DNA of 47,315 nt from Sherwoodlollariibacterium sp049275655 (GCA_049275655.1 JBASUY010000036.1:1-47315), one strand, 5' to 3'; numbered from the stretch's first letter, positions 1-8,044 are shown. A program made the numbers and translations. The notes: generated by a model not told the origin, from the letters alone.

Positions 1-2
1 GG

Positions 3-530
3 ATAAAGATACCCTTGGTACATGCTGCTAATAGCATAGGCCTTATTAATTATAAAAATAGCCATTTTAATATGGTCCGCCCTGGGCTTATCATTTATGG
101 TTTATACCCTAAAGAGGGTTTGAAGGCAAGATTAAAACCGGTCTTAAGCCTTAAAACAAAGGTAGTCTTTGTTAAAAGGGTTCCTAGGGGGTTTGGTATA
201 AGCTATGGGCACTCTTATATTACCAAGAAAGCTACAAAGATTGCTACATTGCCTATTGGGTATGGTGATGGATATCCACGCAACCTTTCTAATAAAGCAG
301 AGGTTTTGATTAAGGAGAGAAGATTTAGGATTGTAGGCAGGATTTGTATGGACCAGTTGATGGTGGAGGTAGGGGATTATAATATAAAAATTGGAGATGA
401 GGTTGTTTTAATTGGCTCTCAAGGAAGAGAGGTCATTACCGCAGAGGAGTTAGCCCTAAAATCAAAGACTATCCCTTATGAAATCGTATGCGGTTTAGGG
501 AGCCGTATCCCGAGGATATATAAGCATTAA
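3..530 (+). CDS. alr: Alanine racemase, C-terminal part (cut by window start)
   Basis: PLP-dependent racemase making D-alanine for peptidoglycan. The frame is open to the window edge, so the N-terminal half, including the PLP lysine, lies upstream and the first visible codon is not the start. Family landmarks seen in order: HAANS, VRPGLIIYG, the SYG context of the catalytic tyrosine, GYGDGYPR, CMDQ, and the closing IPYEIVCGLGSRIPRIY block. The C-terminal beta domain therefore looks complete. The stop overlaps the stop of the convergent lptG by a few bases. No terminator hairpin was found between the two. Confidence 0.93.
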   Translation: MKIPLVHAANSIGLINYKNSHFNMVRPGLIIYGLYPKEGLKARLKPVLSLKTKVVFVKRVPRGFGISYGHSYITKKATKIATLPIGYGDGYPRNLSNKAEVLIKERRFRIVGRICMDQLMVEVGDYNIKIGDEVVLIGSQGREVITAEELALKSKTIPYEIVCGLGSRIPRIYKH

Positions 531-1627
531 GGCAGGCGGTTTATAGCGATTAAACTAAAGGCAAGAGCGCAGATATGGCTTAATGAGGCTGCTAAGAGAG
601 GGGGGAATGCCCCTGAGCGGCCTACGGCTATAAATACAGCATCAATTATATAATACAAAAAACCTACCATAATTGAAATTCCGATAGAAGATAACCCCGT
701 AGCTTTCTTATGCATCATCAGCGAAAAGGGTATTCCTAAGAGGATTATAATCAAGCTGGTAAAGGGAGTAATAAATTTTTGATAGAGGTCTATTTTTAAG
801 TTTCTTATCACGTTTGTCGCCCCGCTTTTAGATAATTTCCAGATATAAGAGTCAAGTTGCTCAATAGTCATTGATTCCGGTTTTTGCCTTTGGGCAAGAA
901 AATCCTTAGGCGTTTCAGGTATGGTCATTATCTCTTCTTCAAGGTAGAGCGGTTCGTCTATAATTTGGCCGTTAATATCAAAATCATAGGTAATGGAATC
1001 ATAGAATCTCCATAGGTTATCCTCATAGGCTCCTCTTCTGGCAACAATTTTTTTTGTCAGGTTTTGTTTTTCATCCTGCTCGAGTATAGTTATTCCTTCC
1101 ATGGTTTGAGTATCCGCGTAGAACTTAGTTATAAAGAATAGCCTATTTTTAAGCCCATAGATAGAGAGGTTATTTATAACCTCATTTTTTTTATCCGTCC
1201 TTTTCTTTATCCCCTCCTCCATTTGAACCTTGATCCTTTGGGTGGTATTCATCGCCTGCGGAGTCAGGCGGTTATTTACAAGAAAGACGCAGAGGCTTAC
1301 TAATGCGCCGAAGATCAGGGTAGTTTTAGTGATATAGAATATACTTAGCCCTGAAGCGCGCATGGCGATGATTTCATTATTGTGGTTTAATTTACTAAAG
1401 GTGTATAAGGAGCTTAATAGGCAGGCAAAGGGGGATATTTGGGTAAACATTAACGGTAGGCTCCATAAATAATACTGGATTAAGAGCGTGAAGTGGGTTT
1501 TGTTTCTTAATATATCGTCTAAATGGGAGAGTAGGTCTATAACTACGTATAGAAAGAGGAATAAAAAGATGCAGAGAATAAATATTGCTACTACGGATTT
1601 TAATATATATTTATCTAAGATACGCAT
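527..1627 (-). CDS. lptG: LPS export permease, LptG-type (YjgP/YjgQ family)
   Basis: Inner-membrane half of the LptB2FG transporter that extracts lipopolysaccharide and passes it to the periplasmic bridge. About 366 aa, normal for the family. The N-terminus (RILDKYILKS, then a long hydrophobic stretch) resembles LptG. Two further transmembrane helices near residues 45-110 contain the conserved NNEIIAMRASG segment. A periplasmic beta-rich middle and a three-helix C-terminal bundle follow. I chose the ATG at 1627 because the alternative start 54 nt upstream lies deep inside lptF. It overlaps lptF by 13 nt, so translation is probably coupled. LptA, LptB and LptC are not in this window. Confidence 0.85.
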   Translation of the reverse strand: MRILDKYILKSVVAIFILCIFLFLFLYVVIDLLSHLDDILRNKTHFTLLIQYYLWSLPLMFTQISPFACLLSSLYTFSKLNHNNEIIAMRASGLSIFYITKTTLIFGALVSLCVFLVNNRLTPQAMNTTQRIKVQMEEGIKKRTDKKNEVINNLSIYGLKNRLFFITKFYADTQTMEGITILEQDEKQNLTKKIVARRGAYEDNLWRFYDSITYDFDINGQIIDEPLYLEEEIMTIPETPKDFLAQRQKPESMTIEQLDSYIWKLSKSGATNVIRNLKIDLYQKFITPFTSLIIILLGIPFSLMMHKKATGLSSIGISIMVGFLYYIIDAVFIAVGRSGAFPPLLAASLSHICALAFSLIAINRLP

Positions 1628-2721
1628 AGGCGTGTAGTTAAGAATAGCCCTAATGAGCCAAAGATAATATTCGGTATCCACATTGCAAATGCCGGGTTTA
1701 AGTGTCCCTGTATGCCTAAAGCCTCGCAGGCAATGAAGAGCGGATAGTATATTACGATAATAAGTATAGAGATTCCTATATTTATGGATTTTTCCCTGCG
1801 CCGGGTAATAATGGCAAGGGGTAATCCCATAAGGATAAAGATTAAAGAAGAGAAGGCAAGGGTAAGCTTTTCGTGTATCTGGGTAATTAGGGGAGCAGGG
1901 TTTATATCTTCTTTGCGCAGTTTTTTTATCTGTTGGTTTAATTCTTTTATAGTCATCTCTTTGTATTTTTTTTCTATCTTTCCTTTATCTTTAGCGTCCG
2001 CTAAGCTAAGGTTCATAAAGTAAGTTTTAAAGTTAAGTTTATAGAAATTAAGCGGGTTGTTTGGGTCGGGTTCGTCGGAAGTGCCGTCCATTAGTTTTAG
2101 TTTTACCTTATTCTCTTCGGGGATAGCGATAAATTCGCCGCTTTTGGCGATAATAGTGCGGGTAGGCTTGTTGTCTCCTTGCGGTTCGTAGATACGCACA
2201 TTCATTAGCCTGTTTTTCTTCTGATCTATTTTATAGATAAAGAGTATGTATTTTTGAAAAGAGTTGATGAAGACCCCTTCTTCAAATGCGGCTGTAGGAT
2301 TCTTCATTCCTATCTCCATTAAGGTTTTACGATACTCGTAATGAGCGAAAGATGCAGCGCGGTCATTAAATACCACAAGCCCTAAGCTGATTATTAGCCC
2401 TATGGTTAGTATTGGTAGGATTAGCCTGAAGATATTTATTCCGCTTGCCCTTATAGCTATGATTTCATTATCACTTGAAAGCCTACCTAAAGAGATAAGT
2501 ATTGCCACTAGTATAGATATGGGTAGGGCGTAAGTTACTATATAAGGAGTAAGGAGTATAAAAACCTTAGTTACGCTAAATATGTCAACCCCCTTATTAA
2601 TAACTAAATCCGCTATTTTTTTTAAGTTTCCCACTACAATCATAATGAAGCTTAAGGAGGCAAGGGTAAGTAAAAACGGCCCGGTGAATTCTTTTATAAG
2701 GTAGTTACGGAGTATTCGCAT
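1615..2721 (-). CDS. lptF: LPS export permease, LptF-type (YjgP/YjgQ family)
   Basis: Partner of the LptG-type protein encoded just downstream; the two form the membrane dimer of the LPS exporter. 368 aa. Transmembrane helices lie near the N-terminus (about residues 12-32) and around 55-120, with the family segment SSDNEIIAIRASG. A soluble beta-jellyroll region spans roughly 130-260, and three C-terminal helices follow. The call F rather than G rests on the N-terminus (MRILRNYLIKE) and gene order and is less certain than the family. It starts 4 nt after the comF stop without a clear Shine-Dalgarno, consistent with coupling in a comF-lptF-lptG operon. Confidence 0.84.
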   Translation of the reverse strand: MRILRNYLIKEFTGPFLLTLASLSFIMIVVGNLKKIADLVINKGVDIFSVTKVFILLTPYIVTYALPISILVAILISLGRLSSDNEIIAIRASGINIFRLILPILTIGLIISLGLVVFNDRAASFAHYEYRKTLMEIGMKNPTAAFEEGVFINSFQKYILFIYKIDQKKNRLMNVRIYEPQGDNKPTRTIIAKSGEFIAIPEENKVKLKLMDGTSDEPDPNNPLNFYKLNFKTYFMNLSLADAKDKGKIEKKYKEMTIKELNQQIKKLRKEDINPAPLITQIHEKLTLAFSSLIFILMGLPLAIITRRREKSINIGISILIIVIYYPLFIACEALGIQGHLNPAFAMWIPNIIFGSLGLFLTTRLCVS

Positions 2722-2724
2722 TTA

Positions 2725-3447
2725 TTAGTTAGCCAAAGTTAGGACAAAGACGGCCTGAGCGCCAGCATTCTTTAAAACTAGCGCAGCTTCGGATGCGGTT
2801 GCGCCTGTTGTCAGGACGTCATCTATTAATAAAAGGTTACTATTTTTTAAGTTAGAGTTTTTTGCCACGGTAAAACTTCCCGCTACGTTTAACTTACGTT
2901 CCTTATCTTTTAGCCCGGCTTGAGCTTTGGTATTGCGCCTTCGCAGTAGTATATCAGAGGAAACCTTTTTATTAAATTCTTTTGCAATATAAGAACTTAG
3001 TTTTTCCGCTTGGTTAAATTCTCTTTCGCGCAGTTTTATTTTATGCAAAGGTATAGGTATTATAAAATCAAAGGATTCAATCGGTAAGCTGTATTCGCGG
3101 ATAAAATTTATCATTATTTTACTAAGGGGTTTAGCAAGGGATTCTTTGCCCCTATACTTAAATTCATGAATTAATTTTGTAGCTATCCCTTCGTATATAC
3201 AGGCAGAGAAAGCGCGGTCAAAGTATAGGCGTTTTCCTGCGCATCCAGGACAGATATTCTTGTTAAAGTTATTTTTTTCAAGATGCCTTCCGCAGGATAC
3301 ACAAAACGGAGGAAGGTTTATCTTTATCCCTAAGTAGCATTCTTTGCATATTAATTCTTCGTCGGATTCATTTAGTTTTTTCTTGCATGAAGAGCAGGCC
3401 TTAGGAAATAAAATTTCTTTTAATCCCCGCAATAAGCCCCGCAACAT
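2725..3447 (-). CDS. comF: ComF-family phosphoribosyltransferase-like protein
   Basis: ComF/GntX family: an N-terminal zinc-finger region followed by a type I phosphoribosyltransferase fold. Counting from the ATG at 3447 (240 aa), four CxxC-type pairs lie at residues 18/21, 34/37, 49/52 and 66/69, and the PRPP loop LLLIDDVLTTGAT is near the C-terminus. Homologs are linked to DNA uptake, but the reaction is unknown. A longer start (TTG at 3483) is possible. I prefer 3447 because a consensus promoter occupies 3455-3483, so the longer start would lie upstream of transcription initiation. First gene of a leftward operon with lptF and lptG. Confidence 0.85.
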   Translation of the reverse strand: MLRGLLRGLKEILFPKACSSCKKKLNESDEELICKECYLGIKINLPPFCVSCGRHLEKNNFNKNICPGCAGKRLYFDRAFSACIYEGIATKLIHEFKYRGKESLAKPLSKIMINFIREYSLPIESFDFIIPIPLHKIKLREREFNQAEKLSSYIAKEFNKKVSSDILLRRRNTKAQAGLKDKERKLNVAGSFTVAKNSNLKNSNLLLIDDVLTTGATASEAALVLKNAGAQAVFVLTLAN

Positions 3448-3454
3448 AAAAAAT

Positions 3455-3483
3455 ATCATAACAATTAATTTATCCTTTGTCAA
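3455..3483 (-). promoter_or_regulatory. Sigma70-type promoter for comF operon, predicted leaderless
   Basis: On the minus strand, TTGACA (3483-3478), a 17-nt spacer and TATGAT (3460-3455). The ATG of comF is only 7 nt beyond the -10 box, so the expected transcription start falls on or beside the start codon. No Shine-Dalgarno precedes that ATG. Confidence 0.65.
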
Positions 3484-3485
3484 TC

Positions 3486-3509
3486 AATATAGGGGACAAT
3501 ATAGGGGAC
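3486..3509. repeat. Tandem duplication of a 12-nt unit in the comF-pyrE gap
   Basis: The unit AATATAGGGGAC occurs twice head-to-tail. It runs directly into GGTTCTCATCTGGCAACC. The GGGGAC-type core recalls the GGGAC ends of the palindromic repeats at 11901, 13854 and 15129, but the rest differs. It lies between the two divergent promoters. It may be a degraded REP-type element or a spacer duplication. Confidence 0.5.
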
Positions 3510-3574
3510 GGTTCTCATCTGGCAACCATCTATATGGCAATAAGTTACATTAAGAGTAATATAAATGCTCTCTA

Positions 3575-3603
3575 TTGACAGGATAGGGTTTGAATAGTAA
3601 AAT
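3575..3603 (+). promoter_or_regulatory. Sigma70-type promoter for pyrE, predicted leaderless
   Basis: TTGACA (3575-3580), a 17-nt spacer and TAAAAT (3598-3603). The pyrE ATG follows 6 nt after the -10 box, so the predicted +1 coincides with the start codon. No Shine-Dalgarno is present. The geometry mirrors the comF promoter on the other side of the same gap. Confidence 0.7.
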
Positions 3604-3609
3604 ATTTGC

Positions 3610-4170
3610 ATGTTAAAAGAAGGCTTATCAGAATTAAAGAAGAGATTGCTTAAATTACTTGACGAAAAAGCCCTTAAGCGCGGGGATTTTACCCTCTCAA
3701 GCGGAAAGAAGAGTAACTATTATTTAGATGGTAGGATAATTACGTTAACTCCTGAAGGCGCTTATCTTATCGCTAATATAATATTAGAACTATGCCAAGG
3801 CAAAGGCATAACCGCTATAGGCGGGCCTACCTTAGGAGCTGATCCTATTGTCGGAGCTGTAGCAGTTGCAAGCTATATTAAGGGAACAGGCCTAAAGACA
3901 TTTATCGTAAGAAAGTCTTTAAAAGAGCACGGAGCTATGCGTCAAATTGAAGGCCCTAAGCTTAATAAAGACGATAGAGTGCTTTTGGTAGATGACGTGG
4001 CGACTACAGGTAAGGCATTGATAGAAGCCAAAGAGGCATTACAAAAAGAAGGAATATTTTGTGACTCTGCGGTGGTAATTGTAGATAGGTGCGAAGGTGC
4101 TTTAGAGAATTTAGCTAAATCAGGTATTAAACTTAGTTCTATATATACAATTAAGGATTTTGGCCTTTAG
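3610..4170 (+). CDS. pyrE: Orotate phosphoribosyltransferase
   Basis: Joins orotate and PRPP to give orotidine 5'-monophosphate in pyrimidine synthesis; cytoplasmic. 186 aa, normal length. Landmarks: FTLSSGKKSNYYLDGR (residues 27-42) for orotate/phosphate contacts, GGPTLGADP (71-79), the mobile-loop RKSLKEHG (101-108) and the PRPP loop VLLVDDVATTGKA (124-136). Other phosphoribosyltransferases share the last motif, but the N-terminal SSGKKSNYYLDGR motif is specific. The only plausible start is the ATG directly behind the promoter at 3575-3603. The downstream flavoprotein starts 8 nt after the stop and is probably co-transcribed. Confidence 0.93.
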   Translation: MLKEGLSELKKRLLKLLDEKALKRGDFTLSSGKKSNYYLDGRIITLTPEGAYLIANIILELCQGKGITAIGGPTLGADPIVGAVAVASYIKGTGLKTFIVRKSLKEHGAMRQIEGPKLNKDDRVLLVDDVATTGKALIEAKEALQKEGIFCDSAVVIVDRCEGALENLAKSGIKLSSIYTIKDFGL

Positions 4171-4178
4171 GTGCTCTT

Positions 4179-5423
4179 GTGCAGAATAGGAAAATAGCGG
4201 TTATAGGCGCAGGCCCCGCAGGTTTGATGGCAGCGATAAGGGCCGGCCAATTGAATCAAGAAGTTACCCTCTTTGAAAGAAATACCCAACCCGGTAAAAA
4301 ACTCCTTTTAAGCGGTAAAGGTAGGTGCAATATCACCAATGCTTTAAGCTTAGAGGATTTTCTTAAACACTTTTCTAATAATGGCAATTTTTTAAGGGAT
4401 GCTTTTAAGAAATTTTTTAACACCTCTCTTATAACTTTTTTTGAAGAGAGGGGCTTAAAGATGAAGGTAGAGAGGCAGATGCGCGTTTTCCCCGTAACTG
4501 ATAGCTCAGGAAGCATCCTTGCTATATTAAAAAAAGAATTATCTAAAAGAAAGGTTAAAGTTATTTATAAAGCCGTAGTTAAAGATATTATAATTGAAGA
4601 TAAAGCCGTTAAAGGGGTTATCTTTGGGGCTAGCAAGAGAGAGTTTTTTGATTCGGTAATTATGGCCACAGGAGGAGCCTCTTATCCTTTTACCGGTTCA
4701 GATGGAAGCGGTATAAATATACTAAAGAATAAGGGACATAGGATTATTCCCTTAAAGCCTGGGCTTGTAGGGCTTAAGGTAAAAGAAGATTATCTTAAAA
4801 GTTTAGAGGGGCTTACCCTTAAAAATATCAGGCTTAAGTTTAGTTGTGATAAAAAAGAAGTTATCTCTGATATCGGAGAGATGCTTTTTACAAAAGACGG
4901 AATATCCGGTCCGCTTGTATTGAGTTTAAGCGCAAGGTTGGTTGATTGGCTTAGCGAGGGGAAAAAAGTTTATCTTGCGATTAATCTTAAACCCGGGCTT
5001 ACCCTTGAAAAGATAGATATCCGGCTTTTAAGGGAATTTAAGTCAGCTCCTAAAAAAAATATTGCTAATATAATGAAGAATCTTTTGCCTGCTAAGCTTG
5101 CAGAATTATTAGCCGTAGCTTCAGGGGTTACCCCTATTAAAAAGGCAAATCAGATTACTTCAGCTGAGAGAAATGCTTTAGTATCCTTTTTGCATTCTTG
5201 GCATCTGACTATTATTGGGTCAGGGAATATAGAGGAAGGGATGGTAACTAGAGGTGGGGTTTCTTTAAAAGAGATTAACCCTAGAACCATGGAGTCTAAA
5301 CTTATTAATGGTTTATATCTTTGCGGGGAGATGATAGATATAGACGCTGATACCGGAGGTTTTAACTTACAGGCGGCATTTTCAACGGGTTATCTTGCCG
5401 GTGAATCAGCGGCTGTAAATTAA
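4179..5423 (+). CDS. HI0933/YhiN-family FAD-dependent oxidoreductase
   Basis: 414-aa flavoprotein of the BaiN/HI0933 family, function poorly defined. The Rossmann FAD motif is at residues 8-19 (VIGAGPAGLMAA). An ERNTQPGKK segment and the family-typical GKGRCNITN follow at about 46-57. GGASYPFTGSDGSG comes next, then a split substrate domain and a C-terminal FAD block (GLYLCGEMIDIDADTGGFNLQ). The start is a GTG 8 nt after pyrE. The run of pyrE, this gene and maf suggests one operon. The substrate cannot be inferred from sequence. Confidence 0.85.
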   Translation: MQNRKIAVIGAGPAGLMAAIRAGQLNQEVTLFERNTQPGKKLLLSGKGRCNITNALSLEDFLKHFSNNGNFLRDAFKKFFNTSLITFFEERGLKMKVERQMRVFPVTDSSGSILAILKKELSKRKVKVIYKAVVKDIIIEDKAVKGVIFGASKREFFDSVIMATGGASYPFTGSDGSGINILKNKGHRIIPLKPGLVGLKVKEDYLKSLEGLTLKNIRLKFSCDKKEVISDIGEMLFTKDGISGPLVLSLSARLVDWLSEGKKVYLAINLKPGLTLEKIDIRLLREFKSAPKKNIANIMKNLLPAKLAELLAVASGVTPIKKANQITSAERNALVSFLHSWHLTIIGSGNIEEGMVTRGGVSLKEINPRTMESKLINGLYLCGEMIDIDADTGGFNLQAAFSTGYLAGESAAVN

Positions 5424-5436
5424 CTTTTGTAGTATT

Positions 5437-6819
5437 ATGCATAAAATATACTTAGCGTCAAAATCTAAGGCAAGGGCAGATATACTGAAGCGCTTGGGGT
5501 TTAAGTTCAAGGTTATGCCTAGTAAGGTTAAAGAGAATAGAGTCTTAGGTGGGCTTTCTTTTTCTAGATTGGTTAAAGTAAACGCCCTAAAAAAAGCGCT
5601 GGATGTTGCAGGAAAGATAAAAACAGGGGTGGTTATCTCTGCCGATACTATTTGTGTCCAGGATGGAAAAATATTCGGCAAGCCGAAGAATATAAAAGAT
5701 GCTAAAAACATGCTTAAGAAGCTTTCAAAGAAAGCCCAATGGCTTTATTCAGGAGTAGCCATCGTAGAAAAAGATAAAACGATAAAGAAATTTTTAACCG
5801 GAAGCGAAAAGACAAAAGTTTATATGGATAATTTAAGCGATAAAGATATAGATAGATATTTTAAAAAAACCTCTCCCTTAGATAAGGCAGGGAGTTTTGA
5901 TATACAAGGAAGAGGGGCTTTTTTTGTCCGTCGGATAGAAGGGTGCTTTTATAATGTGGTGGGTTTGCCTGTGCGAAAACTATTTGTAATGTTAAGGAAG
6001 TTTGGCATTAACAAGAAGTTTTTCTTTTTTCTCCTATATGCTACCTATATGCTACATACTATAATATTAGCGGGTTGTTCTCATGAGTATAATATTGTAA
6101 CCGGAAAACAGGAGGCTTTTTATTATAGCACGGATAAGGAAGTTGCTATGGGCCAGTCTATAGCCAAGCAGGTGGATAAAGCTTATAAAGAAAAAGATAC
6201 CGTTGACCCTTTGATGCAAAAACGGGTGGAGGATATAGGTAAAAGAATAGCCGCGGTAAGCGATAGAAAAGATATAGGCTATTATTTTACAGTTCTTGAA
6301 GATGAAGAGATAAACGCCTTTGCGCTTCCGGGCGGTTACATCTATGTTAATAGTGGCTTGATTAAAAAGGTTGAAAATGACGATGAATTAGCCTGTGTCT
6401 TAGCGCATGAGGTAGGCCATATTGTAGCTAGGCATAGCATAAAGAAACTTCAGGCATTACAGGCGTATTCTGTTTTAAGGCTACTTGTCGCCGCAGCGCC
6501 TTCTTCAGGCGAAGTCGGAGCAGCTTCTGATATGGCGTTTACCGAGATACTTTTAGGTTATAGTAGGGAAGATGAGCTTTTAGCAGACCAGTTGGGAGCG
6601 CGCTATGCAAGATTAGCCGGGTATGACCCTTATGCAATGATTACTTTTTTAAAGAAACTGCAAGATGTAAATAAGAGAAGGCCGCTTGCGCCTAAGTCTT
6701 ATTTTAAGACCCATCCTTATGTCCCGGATAGAATTAGGGTGGTAAAAGAAGAGATGGGAGAAAGGATATCTTTTAGTGATTACATTAATATTGAACAGTT
6801 GCCGCATAAAACATATTAA
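5437..6819 (+). CDS. Maf nucleotide pyrophosphatase joined in frame to an M48 lipoprotein peptidase
   Basis: One uninterrupted 460-codon frame with two unrelated parts. Residues 1 to about 190 are a full-length Maf/YhdE house-cleaning nucleotide pyrophosphatase (SKSKARADIL near the start, SADT with catalytic Asp70, GSFDIQGRGA, a GCFYNVVGLPV end). Residues 191-214 form a perfect lipoprotein signal peptide (NKK, a hydrophobic run, lipobox LAGC with Cys214). The rest is an M48 zinc peptidase with HEVGH at 324-328, a downstream EDELLADQ glutamate, and a BepA/YfgC- or LoiP-like layout. Either this is a real fusion, or the peptidase starts internally: AAGGAAG at 5994-6000 precedes an in-frame ATT at 6007, and an ATG lies at 5989. 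I favour separate translation. Confidence 0.8.
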   Translation: MHKIYLASKSKARADILKRLGFKFKVMPSKVKENRVLGGLSFSRLVKVNALKKALDVAGKIKTGVVISADTICVQDGKIFGKPKNIKDAKNMLKKLSKKAQWLYSGVAIVEKDKTIKKFLTGSEKTKVYMDNLSDKDIDRYFKKTSPLDKAGSFDIQGRGAFFVRRIEGCFYNVVGLPVRKLFVMLRKFGINKKFFFFLLYATYMLHTIILAGCSHEYNIVTGKQEAFYYSTDKEVAMGQSIAKQVDKAYKEKDTVDPLMQKRVEDIGKRIAAVSDRKDIGYYFTVLEDEEINAFALPGGYIYVNSGLIKKVENDDELACVLAHEVGHIVARHSIKKLQALQAYSVLRLLVAAAPSSGEVGAASDMAFTEILLGYSREDELLADQLGARYARLAGYDPYAMITFLKKLQDVNKRRPLAPKSYFKTHPYVPDRIRVVKEEMGERISFSDYINIEQLPHKTY

Positions 6820-7900
6820 AAGGACAGCTTCTTTTTTAATTCTATTTATCTTTTTATTTATTAGCCCTGCTACTTCTAATAATTATACGGAGGATAAAAA
6901 TATGAATAATCCTTTTGGGGTACTTGAGTTTTTGCATTGGAATCATGATTGGAACCACTATAAATACCCTTCTGATGCTGAACTTGAAAAGGTAGCCAAG
7001 CTTATGAAAGAAGCAGGCGTCGGCTGGGTAAGAGTGGACTTTTTATGGCAGGATATAGAACCTAAGGAGGGCGCTTTTGATTTTGCTAAATATGACCGTA
7101 TTGTAGATATTTTTTCTGATAATAATATAAATATTTTAGGGCTTTTTAATTATAGCGCAGACTGGGCAACGCTTGATGGAGGATGGAATTCCCCTCCTAA
7201 AGATAATAAGTTATTTGTCGCGTATACTTCTGAGGTAATTAAACGTTATAAGGATAAGGTTAAGTATTGGGAAGTATGGAATGAGCCGGATTCTTCTGTC
7301 TATTGGTCAGTCCAAGATGGGTTAAAAAGTTACGTCTCTTTATTAAAGGATGTATATACGGCAGCTAAAAAAATTGATCCAGATTGTAAGGTGCTTAACG
7401 GAGGGTTAGCCAAAGGAATATCCAGCATAAACTGTTTATATGATAAGGGGGCAAAGGGGTATTTTGATATTTTAAATTTGCATTTTTTTGAAAATCCATT
7501 ACACGAAGGAAGTATTAAGGCAGTTGCTTCTTTCCCTAGGCTTGCCTATAAGATAATGTCTCGCAACGGAGATTGTCATAAAAAGATTTGGATTACCGAG
7601 ATTGGTTGTCCTGGGGTAAGAAGGGGATTGGCAGTTAATAAATGGTGGCTGGGGAAGAACCCGACGGAAAAGCAGCAGGCATCCTGGCTAAAAAAGGTAT
7701 ATACAGAACTACTTAAGGATGAAAATGTAGAAAAGGCCTTCTGGGCTTTTTTCCGGGATACCAAAGAGCATTGGGATAATGGGGTTGATTATTTTGGCAT
7801 TATCCGTTGGAACTACTCTAAGAAGCCTGCTTTTAATGCTTACCGGGATAGTTTTAACGCTTGGAAGAAGAAAACTTTTGGTGCGGGAGGAGGGACTTGA
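6776..7900 (+). CDS. Glycoside hydrolase, GH39/GH5-like (clan GH-A), probably exported
   Basis: Retaining (beta/alpha)8 glycosidase. Visible: GVGWVRVDFLWQDIEP near the first strands, acid/base Glu in EVWNEPD, nucleophile Glu in WITEIG, and C-terminal FFRDTKEHWDNGVDYFGII typical of GH39-like enzymes. The substrate is unknown. Start is ambiguous: GTG 6776 or TTG 6791 gives a signal peptide (RTASFLILFIFLF then SPATS), but the only strong Shine-Dalgarno (GGAGG, 6889-6893) is 8 nt before the ATG at 6902, which would give a cytoplasmic 332-aa enzyme. The 5' end overlaps the M48 gene in another frame. The last seven codons and stop run over the 3' end of the oppositely oriented tRNA-Leu gene, giving a Gly-rich tail. 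Confidence 0.82.
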   Translation: MITLILNSCRIKHIKRTASFLILFIFLFISPATSNNYTEDKNMNNPFGVLEFLHWNHDWNHYKYPSDAELEKVAKLMKEAGVGWVRVDFLWQDIEPKEGAFDFAKYDRIVDIFSDNNINILGLFNYSADWATLDGGWNSPPKDNKLFVAYTSEVIKRYKDKVKYWEVWNEPDSSVYWSVQDGLKSYVSLLKDVYTAAKKIDPDCKVLNGGLAKGISSINCLYDKGAKGYFDILNLHFFENPLHEGSIKAVASFPRLAYKIMSRNGDCHKKIWITEIGCPGVRRGLAVNKWWLGKNPTEKQQASWLKKVYTELLKDENVEKAFWAFFRDTKEHWDNGVDYFGIIRWNYSKKPAFNAYRDSFNAWKKKTFGAGGGT

Positions 7901-7962
7901 ACCCTCATGCCTTGCGGCACAGGCTTCTGAGACCTGCGCGTCTGCCATTCCGCCACCCCCGC
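7879..7962 (-). tRNA. tRNA-Leu (anticodon CAG)
   Basis: Minus-strand cloverleaf: acceptor GCGGGGG pairs with CTCCCGC, the D-arm contains TGGCGGAATGGCAGACGC, and the anticodon loop CTCAGAA between CAGGT and GCCTG gives CAG. The long variable arm expected of tRNA-Leu follows, then T-loop GGTTCAAGTCC. CCA is encoded (7879-7881). It reads CUG codons. The 3' part overlaps the last 22 nt of the convergent glycosidase ORF. Confidence 0.95.
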
Positions 7963-7975
7963 TGTGATTGTTTTA

Positions 7976-8004
7976 AGTATATCTTAGGCAATAAATTCTG
8001 TCAA
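7976..8004 (-). promoter_or_regulatory. Sigma70-type promoter for tRNA-Leu
   Basis: Reading leftward: TTGACA (8004-7999), a 17-nt spacer and TATACT (7981-7976). The -10 box ends 13 nt before the tRNA 5' end, a normal distance for a stable RNA promoter. Confidence 0.75.
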
Positions 8005-8015
8005 ATATAAAAGGT

Positions 8016-8044
8016 TTGCCGCCCCTCTAATTTACTGCTATAAT
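8016..8044 (+). promoter_or_regulatory. Probable smpB-ssrA promoter
   Basis: TTGCCG (8016-8021), a 17-nt spacer and TATAAT (8039-8044). It points rightward and is divergent from the tRNA-Leu promoter. The predicted leader to smpB would be about 70 nt. An extra TATGAT at 8113-8118 just before the ATG has no good -35 box. Confidence 0.5.
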
